A stretch of DNA of 10,514 nt from an uncultured Lachnospiraceae bacterium (GCA_910578845.1 CAJTSL010000082.1:1-10514), one strand, 5' to 3'; shown: positions 1-8,186, counted from the first letter of the stretch. Numbers and translations are program-made. Notes: generated by a model from the sequence alone, not told the origin.

Positions 1-14
1 CCGCTGCTCTGCAG

Positions 15-50
15 TGCTGCAAGTTTGATACCACGTTGCTTGCAGCGGGG
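15..50. repeat. Stem-loop with conserved loop, copy 1
   Basis: The arms at 16-23 (GCTGCAAG) and 39-46 (CTTGCAGC) are exactly complementary, with a G-T pair extending to 15/47. The loop reads TTTGATACCACGTT. The right arm runs into GGGG and then a T-rich stretch (51-60). Positions 1-7 (CCGCTGC) are also perfectly complementary to 42-48, so a competing longer fold is possible, and the element may continue left of the window. Its right half (TGATACC, two variable bases, GTTGCTTGC, then GGGG) matches a second hairpin at 6013-6050. It could be the terminator of an unseen upstream gene, or a dispersed repeat with terminator function. Confidence 0.6.
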
Positions 51-129
51 TCTTTGATTGTTGAGAAGATTATATAACAATGTTGGCGCTTTGACAAACG
101 AAATTTCTATGAGCGTATGATTGTGCTGC

Positions 130-158
130 TTGAATTAACATCAATAAAATGATATGAT
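130..158 (+). promoter_or_regulatory. Putative sigma-A promoter of the ATPase/HNH operon
   Basis: A -35-like TTGAAT (130-135) and a -10-like TATGAT (153-158) are separated by exactly 17 nt, giving a predicted start near 165 and a leader of about 50 nt. Other candidates lie close by. A perfect TTGACA at 91-96 has a TATGAT at 116-121, but the spacing of 19 nt is poor. A TATACT at 175-180 lacks a good -35 box. The region is very A+T-rich, so chance matches are likely; which one is used cannot be decided by eye. Confidence 0.45.
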
Positions 159-214
159 AAAGTACAAGATTTAGTATACTGTTTTGAGTATTTTGAAGAA
201 ATGAGGACAGAGGA

Positions 215-1777
215 TTGTTATTTATAATTGCTGATGACTATGAATATGATGCCGACCCTAATCATATTTATTTAATCAATAACAATTGGGATGACTGGTT
301 TGAGTTCGAAACGGTTTATAATGTCCATTACCGTAATGAACATATAGGGAATATTAAGATAGGCAGGATTGGGCAAACAGAGCGCCGAGCCCCGCTTCCT
401 GATTCCTTTGACAGGTTACCGGACGAGTATTTTTCACTTGGCGTTAATTGGGGCTATTATGCAACACTTAGGGATTATGAGGAACGGGTTGATATTCTGA
501 CCGCTCTTCATGATATTGCTTATGATTTAGCGCTCTTTGAAAAAGTACGTTGGGAGCGAGTGACCTGTAAATCACTTCTTAGGGATGTTACGCCTAGTAC
601 AGTGAAAGGTCAGTTCCATCGTGTAGCGGACGGCGGGGCTATCCTGACGGATTATGATTTCAAATATATCCTGCCGGACATAGATTTTAGGACAGGAGAA
701 AACCAACAACTGGAGTTTAAGGTCGATGGGGATCGTAAGACGCCGTCTAGTAATATCCATGTATTAATCGGGAACAATGGCATCGGTAAGACAACAATCA
801 TAAAAGGGATGCTCCATGCTTTGTTATTTTATGATCTACATGATACCTATGGAAGAATAGAGACCGGATGGGGTGAAACATTCTCCAATATAGTCAATAT
901 TTCTTTTAGCGCTTTTGACGACCCCATTTGCGAGGCAGATATAAATGATAATCGGCTTCCTTATACATATATTGGCCTAATAGACGCCAGAAATGAGGAT
1001 GGGGAGCGAAAGAAATATGCCAGATATAACCAGCTTCCCAAAATGTTTTCGGATAACTATTATCCAATTATCAGAAGCAGTACCAAAAAAGAACTGTGGA
1101 ACCGTTCTATTGGCATACTGGAATCGGATAACACTTTTAAGGAATTAAATATTCGGACATGGGGAAAGAAAGGCCAGGAGAAATTTACGTTTATCCGGGG
1201 AAAGGTACCACGCAAGCCAGGGGAATCTGACAGTGCCTATAAAAACCGGTTAGAAGAGAAAGCTTACCAAGCGGTCGTGAATGAGAACTTTTCAATACTT
1301 AGTTCTGGGCATAAGAATATCTTATTAACTTTAGTCAGTTTAATCAATCATGTCGAAGAAAAAACATTAGTCATATTAGACGAGCCCGAAGAACACTTGC
1401 ACCCGCCGCTTGTTTCGGCATTTATCCGGGCGCTTTCGGATTTATTGACTTATAGGAATGGAGTGGCCATTATAGCGACGCATTCCCCGGTGATTGTTCA
1501 GGAAGTTCCCCAAAAGTGTGTGTGGAAAATACGTAGGGAAGGCAAATTCCGTGCTTTTGACAGACCAAGAATCGAGACGTTTGGTGAAAACCTGGGCGAG
1601 ATAACAACGGAGATATTCAGTTACGATGTTGAAAATTCAGGTTTCCATGCGTTGCTAAAAGATGCTGCCGAGAAATACAACACATATGACAAAGCACTCG
1701 CCAGTTTCGACGGCGAGCTTGGAAATGAAGCCAAATCTATATTAAGAGCTTACATGTATGATAAGGAAAACGAATAA
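215..1777 (+). CDS. Septu-like (PtuA-like) AAA/ABC-type ATPase with extra N-terminal domain
   Basis: Predicted cytoplasmic ATPase of 520 residues, of the ABC/SMC-like AAA class found in anti-phage and toxin-type modules. Visible motifs are Walker A (GNNGIGKT, residues 186-193, Lys192), an ABC signature (LSSGH, 362-366), Walker B (LVILDEPEEH, Asp389-Glu390) and a switch histidine in ATHSP (His423). About 170 residues lie between Walker A and the signature. The first ~180 residues form a separate aromatic- and acid-rich domain (NNNWDDWFEFET near the start) that I cannot assign. The start is a TTG: an in-frame stop lies at 194-196, GAGGA (203-207) is 7 nt upstream, and the next in-frame ATG comes only after Walker A. 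The HNH gene begins directly at its stop codon, implying coupled expression. By analogy with Septu PtuA, it would sense infection or nucleotide state and control the nuclease; that role is inference. Confidence 0.85.
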   Translation: MLFIIADDYEYDADPNHIYLINNNWDDWFEFETVYNVHYRNEHIGNIKIGRIGQTERRAPLPDSFDRLPDEYFSLGVNWGYYATLRDYEERVDILTALHDIAYDLALFEKVRWERVTCKSLLRDVTPSTVKGQFHRVADGGAILTDYDFKYILPDIDFRTGENQQLEFKVDGDRKTPSSNIHVLIGNNGIGKTTIIKGMLHALLFYDLHDTYGRIETGWGETFSNIVNISFSAFDDPICEADINDNRLPYTYIGLIDARNEDGERKKYARYNQLPKMFSDNYYPIIRSSTKKELWNRSIGILESDNTFKELNIRTWGKKGQEKFTFIRGKVPRKPGESDSAYKNRLEEKAYQAVVNENFSILSSGHKNILLTLVSLINHVEEKTLVILDEPEEHLHPPLVSAFIRALSDLLTYRNGVAIIATHSPVIVQEVPQKCVWKIRREGKFRAFDRPRIETFGENLGEITTEIFSYDVENSGFHALLKDAAEKYNTYDKALASFDGELGNEAKSILRAYMYDKENE

Positions 1778-2626
1778 ATGCAAAAGATTCCTAAACCTGA
1801 AAACAATATAGAAACGATTCTGGATAACTGCACGGCAAACATGCAAAATCCGAGAAAGAACAGAATCATCCAGGCAAAAGATACGATTGTGGAAAAGACC
1901 AGACAATATGATGACCTAGCAAACTCCGGGGAATTATATACGATTCCGAAGCATGATATGGTAGGTTCATCGGCAAATAAGGATGACATGGAGGCTTTAT
2001 ATACGCAGAAATTTGTCCCGAAAAGTGAGCCAAATCGGGATATTTATGATAAACTTTTTCTTTTAGCCCCTTACGGCATATGCCCATTTTGCCAACAAAA
2101 TCCGGTAAAGAATCTTGATCACTTTCTGCCCAAGGCAAAGTATGTTACCTATACGGTGACGCCATACAATCTTGTTCCTTGCTGTTCAGATTGCAATAAG
2201 GACAAAGCCGATTCAGCGTTTGACAGTTATGAAAAACAGCCATTTCATCCCTATTATGATGACTTTGACGATTTTGTCTGGATGAAGGCTGAATTAATAG
2301 AAAAAGAGCCAGTTTCGTTCCAGTTTTATGCAGACCCGCCAGAGACTTTTTCCTTAGAAAAAAGAAACCGAATCCGGCATAGTTTCTCTAAGGACGGCTT
2401 TGGATTGAATGATATCTATAGGCTGCATGCATCAGAGTTATATAGGACTTGTTTCCATCGGATTAAAATCCTCTTTGAGAAAGGCGGGAAGGATCTTGCA
2501 GTAGAACGATTACGGGAAAACATAGAAGATGAGCAGGCCATTGCCAAAAATTCGTGGAAAGCGGCAATGTATCAGGCAATGATAGACAGTAAATGGTATT
2601 GGGAAATTTATATGCCAAGCTTATAA
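1778..2626 (+). CDS. HNH endonuclease partner (PtuB-like)
   Basis: Predicted DNA- or RNA-cleaving HNH nuclease of 282 residues. The zinc-ribbon HNH core is central: CPFC (Cys102, Cys105), then LDH (Asp114-His115, with His115 the likely general base), then NLVPCCSDCN (Asn131, Cys136, Cys139, Asn140) and Lys143. This is followed by an HPYYDDF segment typical of this nuclease group. About 100 residues precede the core and about 130 mostly helical residues follow it. The ATG abuts the TAA of the ATPase gene (no gap), with AAGGA (1763-1767) inside the upstream gene as ribosome binding site, so the two products are probably made in a fixed ratio. In Septu, PtuB is the nuclease held by the PtuA ATPase. 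The core motifs make an active nuclease likely, but the substrate is unknown. No clear terminator follows. Confidence 0.87.
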   Translation: MQKIPKPENNIETILDNCTANMQNPRKNRIIQAKDTIVEKTRQYDDLANSGELYTIPKHDMVGSSANKDDMEALYTQKFVPKSEPNRDIYDKLFLLAPYGICPFCQQNPVKNLDHFLPKAKYVTYTVTPYNLVPCCSDCNKDKADSAFDSYEKQPFHPYYDDFDDFVWMKAELIEKEPVSFQFYADPPETFSLEKRNRIRHSFSKDGFGLNDIYRLHASELYRTCFHRIKILFEKGGKDLAVERLRENIEDEQAIAKNSWKAAMYQAMIDSKWYWEIYMPSL

Positions 2627-2719
2627 TAACACCCGATGCTTAGATTTTATTTTGCTGTTATTCTGATTGGATAAGCGAAATGCTATGGATGGCATAAGAA
2701 GATATAGGAGAAAAAACAA

Positions 2720-4606
2720 ATGGAACAATTATATACACGCTGGGGCAAAAATTTGGACTGTCATCATGTTTTACAGGAATATCCGCGCCCGCTGTTACAA
2801 AGGGAAAGCTATATTAATTTAAACGGCTATTGGGAATATGCCATAACGAAGGCCTTTAAAAGGCCAAAGAGGTACGACGGCAGGATACTTGTGCCATTTT
2901 CCCCGGAAAGCGTGCTCTCTGGCGTTGGCAGGCAGCTAATGCCGGACGAGTATCTGTGGTATCGTACCAGGCTATCTGTTGACTTTGCTAAAATGAGAGA
3001 CGGTTTGCGGCTGATCTTGCATTTCGGTGCAGTAGACCAGGCGTGTCGCGTCTATGTGAATGGCAGGGAAGCGGCGAGGCATACGGGAGGCTACCTGCCT
3101 TTTTCAGTAGATATTACGGAATATTGCCTGTATGCAGAAAAGAGACAGGAAGATACGCCGGAGCAATTAGAGCCACCGGAACTCGTTGTTGCTGTGCGGG
3201 ATGTCAGCGATACTTCTTACCATACGAGGGGGAAGCAGAAGCTAAAGCGGGGCGGGATGTTCTATACGGCGCAGAGCGGCATCTGGCAGACAGTCTGGAT
3301 GGAGTACGTACCGGATTGCTATATAGAAGGAATAGAAACGGAGCCGGTTCTAGAGTATGCACAAGGCATAGCGCATGGAAAGGTAAGGATATGTGTCCGC
3401 GCGGGAGCTGACAGGCCGGTGCTTCTGAAAATCAAAGAGCCTGCGCTATATCAGGAAGCAACCGAGAGACTGGACAAAGAAAGAGTGGGAATAGGGAGAG
3501 AAAAGACTGCGTCAGCGGACGGTTTAAAGTGGGAGGCCGCCATGGAGAATGTGGCTGTCATCACGCAGGCGAAGGGCATGTCAAACCAAGAGATAGAAAT
3601 AACTTTGCCCAATGTCCGCCCTTGGACGTGTGAGGAGCCGTATTTGTATTATGTTGTGGCGACAATGGGAGAGGACGAGGCGACCAGCTATTTTGCGCTG
3701 CGTACTTTTTCGGTGGAGAAGGATGGGGAAGGCATACCGCGTATATGCTTAAACGGTGAGGTACAGTTCCAGAACGGGGTGCTTGACCAGGGATACTGGC
3801 CGGACGGCTTATATACGGCGCCATCGGATGAGGCGCTTATTTTTGATATAACGGAAATGAAGAAAATGGGGTTCAATATGCTGCGCAAGCATATTAAAAT
3901 CGAACCTGACAGATGGTACTATCATTGTGACAGGCTGGGGATGGTCGTGTGGCAGGATATGGTCAATGGCGGCACTTACTATAAGCATTGGTTTGTGACC
4001 TATGCCGCGACTCTTTTTTCCAGGAAAAGATGGCTGCTGCAAGATAATTGCCTGCCGCTATTGTCGCGCGCGCATAGAGAGGGAAGAGCGGAATTTGTCC
4101 GTGAAATGAAAGAAACGATCCGGTTGCTAAGAGGGCATCCGAGCATTGCTGCGTGGGTTATTTTCAATGAGGGATGGGGGCAGTTTCATGCGAAGAAGAT
4201 GACGCAGATCGCAAGGGCATGTGACAGCACCCGTCTCATAGATGAGGCGAGCGGATGGTTTGACCAAAGCGGTGGTGATATGCAAAGCATACATCATTAT
4301 TTCTTCAATTTGAAGTTTGCACCGGAGAAAACGCGTGTGACGGTAGTATCGGAGTTTGGCGGCTATTCTTTGCGGATACCCGGGCATAGCGCTTATGAGA
4401 AATTGTATGGATATGGGATACATAAGAACCTGAAGGATTTAAATGCCGCTTATAGGGAGCGGATGCGGAAGATGGAAGAACAGATTGCGGACGGACTGTG
4501 TGCCTGTGTGTACACACAGTTGTCCGATGTGGAAGAAGAAGTAAACGGCATCTTCACTTATGACCGGGAGATCAAGAAGATAGAGAAATACCCGAGCCTA
4601 ATCTGA
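2720..4606 (+). CDS. Glycoside hydrolase family 2 protein
   Basis: Exo-acting beta-glycosidase-type enzyme of 628 residues with the three-part GH2 core: an N-terminal jelly-roll sugar-binding domain (about 30-200, containing GAVDQACRVYVNG), an immunoglobulin-like domain (about 200-335), and a TIM barrel (about 340-628). The catalytic acid/base is probably Glu484 in VIFNEGWGQ and the nucleophile Glu545 in VSEFGG, at typical GH2 spacing. There is no signal peptide or anchor, so it should act in the cytoplasm on imported oligosaccharides or glycosides. Substrate (galactoside, glucuronide, mannoside or other) cannot be read from sequence alone. The start is supported by AGGAG (2706-2710), 9 nt upstream. 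It lies 93 nt after the nuclease gene and is convergent with the symporter; no sugar transporter or regulator is adjacent, so it looks like a single-gene unit. Confidence 0.88.
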   Translation: MEQLYTRWGKNLDCHHVLQEYPRPLLQRESYINLNGYWEYAITKAFKRPKRYDGRILVPFSPESVLSGVGRQLMPDEYLWYRTRLSVDFAKMRDGLRLILHFGAVDQACRVYVNGREAARHTGGYLPFSVDITEYCLYAEKRQEDTPEQLEPPELVVAVRDVSDTSYHTRGKQKLKRGGMFYTAQSGIWQTVWMEYVPDCYIEGIETEPVLEYAQGIAHGKVRICVRAGADRPVLLKIKEPALYQEATERLDKERVGIGREKTASADGLKWEAAMENVAVITQAKGMSNQEIEITLPNVRPWTCEEPYLYYVVATMGEDEATSYFALRTFSVEKDGEGIPRICLNGEVQFQNGVLDQGYWPDGLYTAPSDEALIFDITEMKKMGFNMLRKHIKIEPDRWYYHCDRLGMVVWQDMVNGGTYYKHWFVTYAATLFSRKRWLLQDNCLPLLSRAHREGRAEFVREMKETIRLLRGHPSIAAWVIFNEGWGQFHAKKMTQIARACDSTRLIDEASGWFDQSGGDMQSIHHYFFNLKFAPEKTRVTVVSEFGGYSLRIPGHSAYEKLYGYGIHKNLKDLNAAYRERMRKMEEQIADGLCACVYTQLSDVEEEVNGIFTYDREIKKIEKYPSLI

Positions 4607-4633
4607 TTTTTGCAGTCGCCGGATTGATGCGGG

Positions 4634-5986
4634 TTATAGGCTTAATAGAAAGACAATCAGCACGATCACAGGCAGCAGATAAGTCATATATAGACGCATC
4701 CACCGGGCAAGCTTCAAGCCTTTGCCTTGATTGGCTTCTGCAACGAGCTTATCCCAGCCCCATCCATAGCGGCTTGTCGCAAACACGACATAAATCAGGC
4801 TGCCGAGAGGAAGGAATAAATTGCTGACCAGAAAATCTTCTAAATCCAGTACGGTCGAACCCGCGCCTCTTGGCTGAAAACCGGAGAGCAGATTGTAACC
4901 GACTGCGCAAGGCAGGGATAATAAGATGACTGCCAGCGCATTGATATAACATGCTTTTCTGCGTCCCCATCCGAACAGATCCATGCAGCAGGAGATGATA
5001 TTCTCGAAAACGGCAAGGACCGTGGAAAAAGCAGCAAAAAACATAAAGACGAAAAACAGGCTTCCCCATAACCTGCCTGCCGGCATATGATTAAAGATAT
5101 TCGGCAAGGTGACAAAAATAAGGCTAGGGCCGCTGTCAGGGCTTACGCCATAGGCAAAACAAGCCGGGAAGATAATGAGGCCGGAGACGAAAGCGACAAA
5201 GGTGTCTAAAATAGCGACATTTACGGCTTCGCCAAGAAGCGTCCGTTCTTTCCCGATATAACTTCCCCAGATTGCCATGGCGCCGATGCCAAGGCTGAGG
5301 GTGAAGAAGGCCTGTGTCATAGCCCCAAGCAGTACATTGCCAATGCCAAGCTCCGCCATGCGGTTAAAATCAGGCAGAAGATAAAAGCTAAGACCTTCGC
5401 CTGCGCCTTCCAGCAAAATACTGTTGACAGCCAGGACGACCATAATGGCAAGCAAGGCTAACATTAGGAATTTACTGACTCTTTCTAACCCGTTGCGCAA
5501 TCCTATGGAGCATATGCCGAATCCCAGTAAGACAACGATGGCCATAAAGCCGATCATCCCATAAGGATCGGCAAGCATATCGGCGAAGATGTTGCCTACG
5601 GCTTCTACATCCGTGCCGGTAAAGGTGCCGTCCGCCATGTAAAAGAAGTAATGGAGCATCCATCCGGCTACCGTCGTGTAAAACATCATCAAAAGGTAAT
5701 TGCCCGCCATGGCGGCATACCCGTGCAGATGCCATTTATGCCCTGGCTTTTCCAGCGCATGATACAGCTTGACCGGGCTTTTCCTAGATGCGCGTCCCAG
5801 TGAAAATTCAATGGTCATGACAGGTATCCCCAATATGATTAGAAAAAACAAGTAGCATAGCACAAAGGCGCCTCCGCCATATTGCCCTGCCATATACGGG
5901 AACTTCCAGACATTGCCGATGCCAATGGCGCAGCCTGCGCTCAACAGGATAAAGCCAAGGCGGCTTCCTAGACGTTCTCTTTCCAT
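4634..5986 (-). CDS. Neurotransmitter:sodium symporter (NSS/SNF) family transporter
   Basis: Integral membrane protein of 450 residues of the LeuT-fold NSS family; bacterial members import amino acids with sodium. The first helix carries the unwound signature SAGCAIGIGNVWKFP (residues 16-30, with conserved Asn25), followed by a GGGAFVLCY segment and GIPVMTIEFSLGR. Helix 6 has the second unwound motif, FFTLSLGIGA (227-236), and helix 8 has Ser321-Thr322 where LeuT places its Na2-site residues. About 11 membrane segments are visible, one fewer than in LeuT, as is common among bacterial members. The position matching LeuT Asn21 is Cys19 here. The ribosome binding site GGGAGG lies just upstream on the minus strand (5995-6000). 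It follows the chemoreceptor gene on the same strand after 84 nt with no obvious promoter between. Tryptophan, tyrosine and leucine are known NSS substrates; which applies is unknown. Confidence 0.92.
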   Translation of the reverse strand: MERERLGSRLGFILLSAGCAIGIGNVWKFPYMAGQYGGGAFVLCYLFFLIILGIPVMTIEFSLGRASRKSPVKLYHALEKPGHKWHLHGYAAMAGNYLLMMFYTTVAGWMLHYFFYMADGTFTGTDVEAVGNIFADMLADPYGMIGFMAIVVLLGFGICSIGLRNGLERVSKFLMLALLAIMVVLAVNSILLEGAGEGLSFYLLPDFNRMAELGIGNVLLGAMTQAFFTLSLGIGAMAIWGSYIGKERTLLGEAVNVAILDTFVAFVSGLIIFPACFAYGVSPDSGPSLIFVTLPNIFNHMPAGRLWGSLFFVFMFFAAFSTVLAVFENIISCCMDLFGWGRRKACYINALAVILLSLPCAVGYNLLSGFQPRGAGSTVLDLEDFLVSNLFLPLGSLIYVVFATSRYGWGWDKLVAEANQGKGLKLARWMRLYMTYLLPVIVLIVFLLSL

Positions 5987-6012
5987 TATAATATCCTCCC
6001 TAATGTTTGATT

Positions 6013-6050
6013 CCCACGGTAAGCATGATACCTTGTTGCTTGCCGTGGGG
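6013..6050. repeat. Stem-loop with conserved loop, copy 2 (possible attenuator/terminator)
   Basis: A 13-bp stem (6013-6025 with 6037-6049, one G-T pair) encloses an 11-nt loop, TGATACCTTGT. It sits in the gap between the chemoreceptor stop and the symporter start. Read on the minus strand (the direction of both genes) there is no uridine run after the stem; on the plus strand GCATTTGTTTT follows. A simple Rho-independent terminator for the chemoreceptor is therefore not clear-cut. It may be an attenuator, an mRNA-stabilising structure or a dispersed repeat. The loop and right arm match the element at 15-50 closely, although the outer stem bases differ. Confidence 0.75.
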
Positions 6051-6070
6051 CATTTGTTTTGATAGACATA

Positions 6071-8044
6071 TTAATTTGGGGCAAGCGTAAACTGGCCTAC
6101 CAACTGTTTTAAGCTGCTTGCTTCGGCAGAAAGCTGTTCGCTTGCGGATGCGCCTTCTTCTGCGGTGGCGCTGTTGCTTTGTACGACAATGGAGATCTGA
6201 TTGATCCCTTCCGATACCTGCCAGACGGCATCGGATTGTTCGTTAGATACAGTTGCGATATTGTCGATGGAATCGACTACAGCCTGAATGCTGTTTACTA
6301 CGCCAAGCAAAATATCAGCCGTATTTCTGGCGATTTCTGTACCGGTATGTACTGCTTCCGTGGAATGCTCGATCAGGGATGAAGTATTCTGTGCAGCTTC
6401 TGCGGATTTGCTTGCGAGGCTGCGGACTTCTTCTGCGACAACGGCAAATCCCTTACCTGCGCTGCCTGCCCTTGCGGCTTCTACGGCGGCGTTGAGGGCG
6501 AGGATATTCGTCTGGAATGCGATATCGTCTATTGTTTTCAGGATCTTCTCGATTTCATTGGAGCTGGTCTGGATTTTATCCATAGCTTCTACAAGAGCCT
6601 GCATCTTCTGGTTGCAAAGAGAGACTTCCTCGCCGGTCTGATGGGTCTGGCTGCGTACGTCTAATGCGCCGCTTGCCGTGCTCTTAGCCTGTTCAGAAAT
6701 TTCATTGACCCGTGCGGCTAATTCCTGAACGGAGCTTGCCTGTTCTGCGGTCCCCTGGCTAAGCGTCTGTGCACTTGCTGATAATTGGTTACTTGCTGCC
6801 GATACCTGTCCTGCGGAATGGTTGACTTGCCGCATGGCATTGCTTAATTCCACTTTCATATGCCGCATGGAGAGCAGGATGTTACGGAAGCTGCCGACAT
6901 AAACCTCTTCATGCTGCGTCTTCACATCCAGGTTCTGGCTTGCCATCTCGGTCAGCAGGAATCCGATATCATTGATAACAGTGCTTAATCCTTCCACAAG
7001 CGATGCGGTGGATTTGGCGAGCATACCGGTTTCGTCTTTGTTCGTGATCTTGGGCATCGGTGTGTCCAAATCGCCTTCTACCAACAATTTCATCCGGTCT
7101 GCGCAGGCTTTCATCGGTTTGCCGATGTTGTGGGCAAGAATGAAGGCGACTATGCTAGAGAGCAGAATGGAAATGATGATGACTGCGATATTAATGACCA
7201 TAGCGTCTCTTGTAGAGGCAAGGTAATTCAGTTGCGGCGCGGTAACGGCAAGGCTCCAGCCGTCCGTGTCCTTGACAGGCGCATAGGCGATGAACATGCT
7301 GTCTTCCCCGCTTATGTAGCTGCCAAATCCGTTTTTGCCCTGGCGCATGGCTGCATGGACGTTTGCCAGTTCTTTCAGCGAAGGATCGCTTTGGGATTCG
7401 GTTTCGATATTTTGGACGGTGATAGTATCAAGGGTGATATCAGCTATCGTATCGCCGGTCTTATTGATCATATAAGCTCTGCTGTTTTCACCGATTTGGA
7501 TAGAAGATACAATATCGTTCAAAAAGGTTTCTTGTGGGACAAAATATACGACCCCGACAATTGAAGAGCCATAAATGCCATCCGCATAAAGAGGAGCAGC
7601 GACCATAATGGACAATTCACCAGTAATCTTACTGATCAATGGCTCTGAAACATAAATATTGCCTTCCATGGCTTGTTTGACATATTCGCGGTCAGAATAA
7701 TCTTTTCCGTCGAAAATGCTAAGACCGTCCAGGCCGATGACATTACCGCGCTGGAAATTGTGCATGGAGGCACGTTCGTTTATAATAGCTTGTTTTTCAT
7801 CCAGCGTTACGCTTGGATCGGATAACTGCGGGATACAGCCGGCATCCATAACAGCGTTCTTATAAGCTATCAGCTCTTGTTCTACGCGCTCGGATGCTAA
7901 AACGGCAGTTTCGCTCATCATACGTTCAACAGTGGACATTGTGCTATAATAGTTGGGTATAATACTAGAGATGCCAGATGCAACAAGTCCGATAAGAACA
8001 GTCAGAATGAGACATAAGGTGATTTTGGTACGAATGCTTTTCAT
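6071..8044 (-). CDS. Methyl-accepting chemotaxis protein with extracellular double-Cache sensor
   Basis: Transmembrane chemoreceptor of 657 residues. Order: membrane helix 1 (about 8-30); extracellular double Cache sensor domain (about 35-275, with FDGKDYSDREY at 111-121); membrane helix 2 (about 282-305); a HAMP domain (306-358); a second HAMP-like segment (about 359-410, LLTEMASQNLDVKT); and the methyl-accepting coiled-coil signalling domain (about 410-650). The hairpin tip is the near-invariant stretch IDDIAFQTNILALNAAVEAA (505-524), the site that binds CheA and CheW in the family. Gln/Glu-rich heptads on both sides would supply methylation sites. No C-terminal CheR-binding pentapeptide is seen. 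The ligand is unknown; double Cache domains often bind amino acids or other small metabolites. The start has AGGGGG about 10 nt upstream. The gene is followed by an amino-acid-type symporter on the same strand. Confidence 0.95.
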   Translation of the reverse strand: MKSIRTKITLCLILTVLIGLVASGISSIIPNYYSTMSTVERMMSETAVLASERVEQELIAYKNAVMDAGCIPQLSDPSVTLDEKQAIINERASMHNFQRGNVIGLDGLSIFDGKDYSDREYVKQAMEGNIYVSEPLISKITGELSIMVAAPLYADGIYGSSIVGVVYFVPQETFLNDIVSSIQIGENSRAYMINKTGDTIADITLDTITVQNIETESQSDPSLKELANVHAAMRQGKNGFGSYISGEDSMFIAYAPVKDTDGWSLAVTAPQLNYLASTRDAMVINIAVIIISILLSSIVAFILAHNIGKPMKACADRMKLLVEGDLDTPMPKITNKDETGMLAKSTASLVEGLSTVINDIGFLLTEMASQNLDVKTQHEEVYVGSFRNILLSMRHMKVELSNAMRQVNHSAGQVSAASNQLSASAQTLSQGTAEQASSVQELAARVNEISEQAKSTASGALDVRSQTHQTGEEVSLCNQKMQALVEAMDKIQTSSNEIEKILKTIDDIAFQTNILALNAAVEAARAGSAGKGFAVVAEEVRSLASKSAEAAQNTSSLIEHSTEAVHTGTEIARNTADILLGVVNSIQAVVDSIDNIATVSNEQSDAVWQVSEGINQISIVVQSNSATAEEGASASEQLSAEASSLKQLVGQFTLAPN

Positions 8045-8157
8045 TTAATTGTTCCCCCTGTTTGTATTGTTACGATTTTATGCTTCTCTTAGTGTTGCCG
8101 ATGGCTATAAGTAGCATATCAGCTATCTACAGATGAAAGCATATTTTTCCACGATTC

Positions 8158-8186
8158 ATTATAGCAGATTTTGGCTAGTTTTTAAA
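8158..8186 (-). promoter_or_regulatory. Putative sigma-A promoter of the chemoreceptor gene
   Basis: On the minus strand, TTTAAA (8186-8181, 4 of 6 matches to the -35 consensus) is followed after exactly 17 nt by a perfect TATAAT (8163-8158). This predicts transcription from about 8151 and a leader of about 105 nt. Inside the leader, GATGGCT (8100-8106) can pair with AGCTATC (8121-8127) apart from one position. No flagellar sigma (TAAA-N15-GCCGATAA) promoter was seen, which is noteworthy because many motility genes in Firmicutes use it. Confidence 0.6.

Noticed and set aside
1..214. Retron RNA or reverse transcriptase upstream of the ATPase/HNH pair.
   Set aside because: No coding frame of that type and no msr/msd-like long paired structure is visible; only a short hairpin and promoter-like sequences are present. 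Sequence further left is not available.
2627..2719. Terminator or promoter between the HNH and GH2 genes.
   Set aside because: Only a 4-5-bp AAGC/GCTT pairing followed by ATTTTATTTT was found, and no -35/-10 pair with proper spacing. Neither was strong enough to list.
7130..7564. Open frame of 144 codons on the plus strand inside the chemoreceptor gene, and similar long frames opposite the symporter.
   Set aside because: These are antisense shadows of well-supported genes with recognisable domains; they lack ribosome binding sites and family character.
8045..8157. Riboswitch (for example cyclic di-GMP) in the chemoreceptor leader.
   Set aside because: The leader of about 105 nt has a weak 7-bp hairpin but none of the conserved GEMM motif bases that I would expect.
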